Shown: positions 62,065 through 64,000 of the stretch, piece after piece
Numbering within the stretch: position 1 is the stretch's first letter
How the letters are laid out: every line of letters starts with the position of its first letter
DNA from: Candidatus Saccharibacteria bacterium
GTDB taxonomy: Bacteria; Patescibacteriota; Saccharimonadia; Saccharimonadales; Saccharimonadaceae
NCBI GenBank assembly: GCA_016789455.1
Contig: JAEUQU010000002.1
Span: 744,001 to 808,000 of the forward strand
DNA: 64,000 bases
Direction: 5' to 3'
Notes under the pieces: generated by a model
Told to the model about the DNA's origin: nothing
Seen by the model: only the letters and a program-made list of their open reading frames with translations
Databases searched by the model: none
Program-made: the position numbers and the translations under genes

Positions 62065-63777
62065 TCAGTGCTTCATGGGTGATCGTAGGCGCTTCTCTAG
62101 TTCTTTGGTGGTCAGCAGTTCGGGTTCGGCCTTGGTACGGTGCTTGTATTCAACTTTTCCGGCTGCTACAAGCTTTTCGCTGATGACGACCCGGTGCGGG
62201 ATACCGATGAGGTCGGCGTCGGCAAACTTCTCGCCGGCACGGGCGTCACGATCATCGTACAATACTGTGACGCCACTTGACTGTAATTTTTCATACAGCG
62301 CGTCGGCTTCGGCTGTGACCTCGTCACTGGCGCCCAGCCGCACCAGCACCACTTGGTACGGCGCGACGTTCTCCGGCCAGACGATGCCGCGCTCGTCGGC
62401 GAAATGCTCCACCAGCACGCCCATCAGCCGGGTGATGCCGATGCCGTACGATCCCAGCACGACCGGCCGCTCAGTGCCGTCCTCGTCCGAGAAGTACAGG
62501 CCAAGCTGCTCGCTCTTGGTAGTGCCGAAACTGAAGATGTTGCCCACCTCTGCTGCCTTATGCACTTCGTAGACCTCGCCGGTCTCCGGGTGCAGGTCGC
62601 CGCTTACCGCGATCTTGATGTCGTAGAACTGCTCGGGCTCGGGCAGGTCACGCCCCCAGTTGACGTTGCAGTTGTGGTAATTGGTCTTGTTGGCGCCCAT
62701 CTCGAAGTTCGTCAGGCCGGCGCAGGAATCGTCAACGATGATGCGGACATCGCTAGGCAGGTTCAGCAGGCCGGCGTAGCCGATCTCGGCACCAGTCACC
62801 CGCTTGACCGTGGCCTCGTCGGCCAGCTTGACTGATGAGCCGGCGATGGCCGCCAGTTTTTCTTCGTTGATCTTGCGGCCGCCACGGATAACCACGGCGA
62901 TGACGGCGCCATCAGCGGCCTGATACAGCATGGTCTTGGTGGTCTTCTCAGGCGCGATGCCCATCTGCTTGGCCAGCGCCTCGACGCCGATGACGCCCTT
63001 GCCCTCGATTGACTGCATCGGCAACAATTCCTTGTCGGCCTTGACAGCCGCCGCTTTGGCGGGAGCAATTTCTTCGTTGAAGGTCTCGCCGGTGGACGGC
63101 ACGCGGAAAACGATATCTTCACCGGCTTCACTGAGTGTCTGGAACTCATGGCTGTACTGCGTGAAGGCGCCGCCGGAGGCAAAGGTGACGAAGGTGACGT
63201 CGCCCAGACCGACCCGCTCAAAGACGCGCAGGTACGCCTCAGTGATGGCGTCGTAGATCTTCTGGTGCTCTTCGTCGCTGCGTGAGTAGGTGTAGGCATC
63301 CTTCATGACGAATTCGCGCCCGCGCATAATGCCGCTCTTGGCACGCAGCTCGTTGCGCAGCTTGGTCTGGAACTGGTAGACGTTGGCGGGCAGGTCGCGG
63401 TAACTGGTGATGTAATTCTTCATCATTTCGGTGATCTGCTCTTCGTGCGACCAGCCAAAACCGACCTCGGTGCCGTTCTTCAGGCTGGACTTGAACCAGA
63501 CATCCACCTTCTCGTCATCCCAGCGGTCGGTGGTTTCCCATAGTTCTTTGCGCTGCAGGCTGGTCATTATCAGTTCCTGGCCGCCGGTAGCGTTCATCTC
63601 TTCGCGGACGATGGCTTTGATGTTCTCGATGACCTTCAGACCGAGCGGCAGGTAGGCATAGACGCCAGCCATCTCCTTGTGGATGTAGCCGGCCTTGATA
63701 AGCAGCTGAGCATTGCGGGCCACCTCGTCGGCAGGAGCCTGCTTGCGCGTCTTAGTAAATAAGCGTGACATTTTCAT
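62065..63777 (-). CDS. proS: proline-tRNA ligase, bacterial type
   Basis: A 570-aa ProRS with the bacterial insertion (editing-type) domain between motifs 2 and 3 (about residues 225-385). The class II core shows YLPLGLKVIENIKAIVREEM, TKLRNELRAKSGIMRGREF (motif 2 RxE) and VVLGSYGIGITRLMG (motif 3). The C-terminal anticodon-binding domain follows. There is no SD site; TACAAT lies 8 nt before the second ATG (63771), which may be the leaderless start. A proline-rich mini-ORF and a hairpin lie upstream. Confidence 0.95.
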   Translation of the reverse strand: MKMSRLFTKTRKQAPADEVARNAQLLIKAGYIHKEMAGVYAYLPLGLKVIENIKAIVREEMNATGGQELIMTSLQRKELWETTDRWDDEKVDVWFKSSLKNGTEVGFGWSHEEQITEMMKNYITSYRDLPANVYQFQTKLRNELRAKSGIMRGREFVMKDAYTYSRSDEEHQKIYDAITEAYLRVFERVGLGDVTFVTFASGGAFTQYSHEFQTLSEAGEDIVFRVPSTGETFNEEIAPAKAAAVKADKELLPMQSIEGKGVIGVEALAKQMGIAPEKTTKTMLYQAADGAVIAVVIRGGRKINEEKLAAIAGSSVKLADEATVKRVTGAEIGYAGLLNLPSDVRIIVDDSCAGLTNFEMGANKTNYHNCNVNWGRDLPEPEQFYDIKIAVSGDLHPETGEVYEVHKAAEVGNIFSFGTTKSEQLGLYFSDEDGTERPVVLGSYGIGITRLMGVLVEHFADERGIVWPENVAPYQVVLVRLGASDEVTAEADALYEKLQSSGVTVLYDDRDARAGEKFADADLIGIPHRVVISEKLVAAGKVEYKHRTKAEPELLTTKELEKRLRSPMKH

Positions 63778-63817
63778 AGATTGTATCCTTGGTTGTCTGG
63801 TTTGTAGAAAAAATGCG

Positions 63818-63846
63818 GTGAAAAAAGAATTACGGCCGGCAGGCCG
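63818..63846 (-). terminator. possible attenuator hairpin in front of proS
   Basis: CGGCC-TGCC-GGCCG (5 bp) is followed by TAATTCTTTTTT on the minus strand. A second hairpin, CCGGC (63856-63852) with GCCGG (63840-63836), would exclude it. Confidence 0.4.
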
Positions 63847-63895
63847 GGATAGCCGGAATGATGGTCATTGCTGGTGGGGTGGTCATATCGCGCAT
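63830..63895 (-). CDS. possible proline-rich leader peptide of proS, 21 aa
   Basis: A 22-codon frame (stop included) reads MRDMTTPPAMTIIPAIPACRP, with five prolines including an adjacent pair encoded by CCA CCA. Its stop codon overlaps the hairpin region of the possible attenuator, and proS starts 53 nt further on. The arrangement is that of amino-acid attenuation leaders (his, trp, thr operons). No good ribosome-binding site is visible and GC-rich DNA favours proline codons by chance, so this is a hypothesis. Confidence 0.35.
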   Translation of the reverse strand: MRDMTTPPAMTIIPAIPACRP

Positions 63896-64000
63896 GTGAT
63901 ACTTGCTCTATGCTTATCGCACGGGACTGGCTAGCCCGCGGATATGTTCACTATAAACAATAACACAAAAGCCACCAGATTTTTCAAACTATGCAGCAGG
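63896..64000. other. upstream region of proS, no clear gene
   Basis: About 105 bp with a GGCTAGCC palindrome and an A/T-rich stretch that could hold a minus-strand promoter (TATAGT near 63951). No coding frame or RNA gene is evident before the window ends. Confidence 0.4.

Overview
This window looks like chromosomal DNA from a member of the Candidate Phyla Radiation, most probably Candidatus Saccharibacteria (TM7). That is an inference from gene style and content, not a database match. The genome is GC-rich by eye. UGA is used as an ordinary stop and a complete prfB (RF2) is present, which argues against the UGA-recoded Gracilibacteria and Absconditabacteria. The genes are mostly cell envelope, secretion, translation and type IV pilus functions, with many small proteins I cannot assign. 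I saw no rRNA, tRNA, CRISPR array or insertion sequence.

Layout. 1-4.7 kb: small leaderless ORF, methyltransferase, xseB, xseA and a flippase-like membrane protein on the minus strand, then an RNA methyltransferase and rpmA on the plus strand. 4.7-12.9 kb: nucleotidyltransferase, response regulator, CtpA-type protease, two structured repeat elements, two coiled-coil CHAP hydrolases, ftsX, ftsE and a pilin-like anchored protein. 13-19.8 kb: paralogous small proteins, prfB, four two-helix membrane proteins of one unnamed family, and a degenerate glutamate-racemase homologue. 19.8-31.5 kb: murL, murD, an M16 protease, secA, hpf, small proteins, an HD hydrolase, serS and two pilins. 31.6-40.5 kb: ABC-F ATPase, an unassigned protein, an operon of DEAH helicase, zinc-ribbon protein and unknown protein, a frameshifted pilin and a paralogous pair. 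40.6-46.3 kb: MacB-like exporter, DUF427 protein, bactofilin-like membrane protein and typA. 46.5-56.6 kb: two tiny membrane proteins and a duplicated minor-pilin cluster with three roughly 700-residue proteins ending in a Kelch-type propeller. 56.6-64 kb: hydrolases, an NhaD-like antiporter, a minimal metalloprotease, lysS, greA and proS.

How the parts fit. Peptidoglycan is a recurring theme: MurD next to MurL implies that D-glutamate is made by epimerising UDP-MurNAc-L-Ala-L-Glu, while the window's only MurI-like protein has lost key catalytic residues. FtsEX sits beside two PcsB-like CHAP hydrolases, matching the known FtsEX-activated hydrolase arrangement. The pilin genes plus the large propeller proteins suggest a pilus with tip adhesins, which would suit a host-attached epibiont.

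Two regulatory styles are visible. Many core genes have a -10 box only 6-8 bases before the start codon, so their mRNAs are probably leaderless. The small-protein families and the helicase operon instead have strong TTKACT/17 bp/TATAAT promoters, leaders with Shine-Dalgarno sites, frequent GTG starts and GC-rich terminators. The most novel-looking signal is a pair of about 117-nt elements at 7480-7808 that share a core and fold but have unrelated, self-complementary outer stems.
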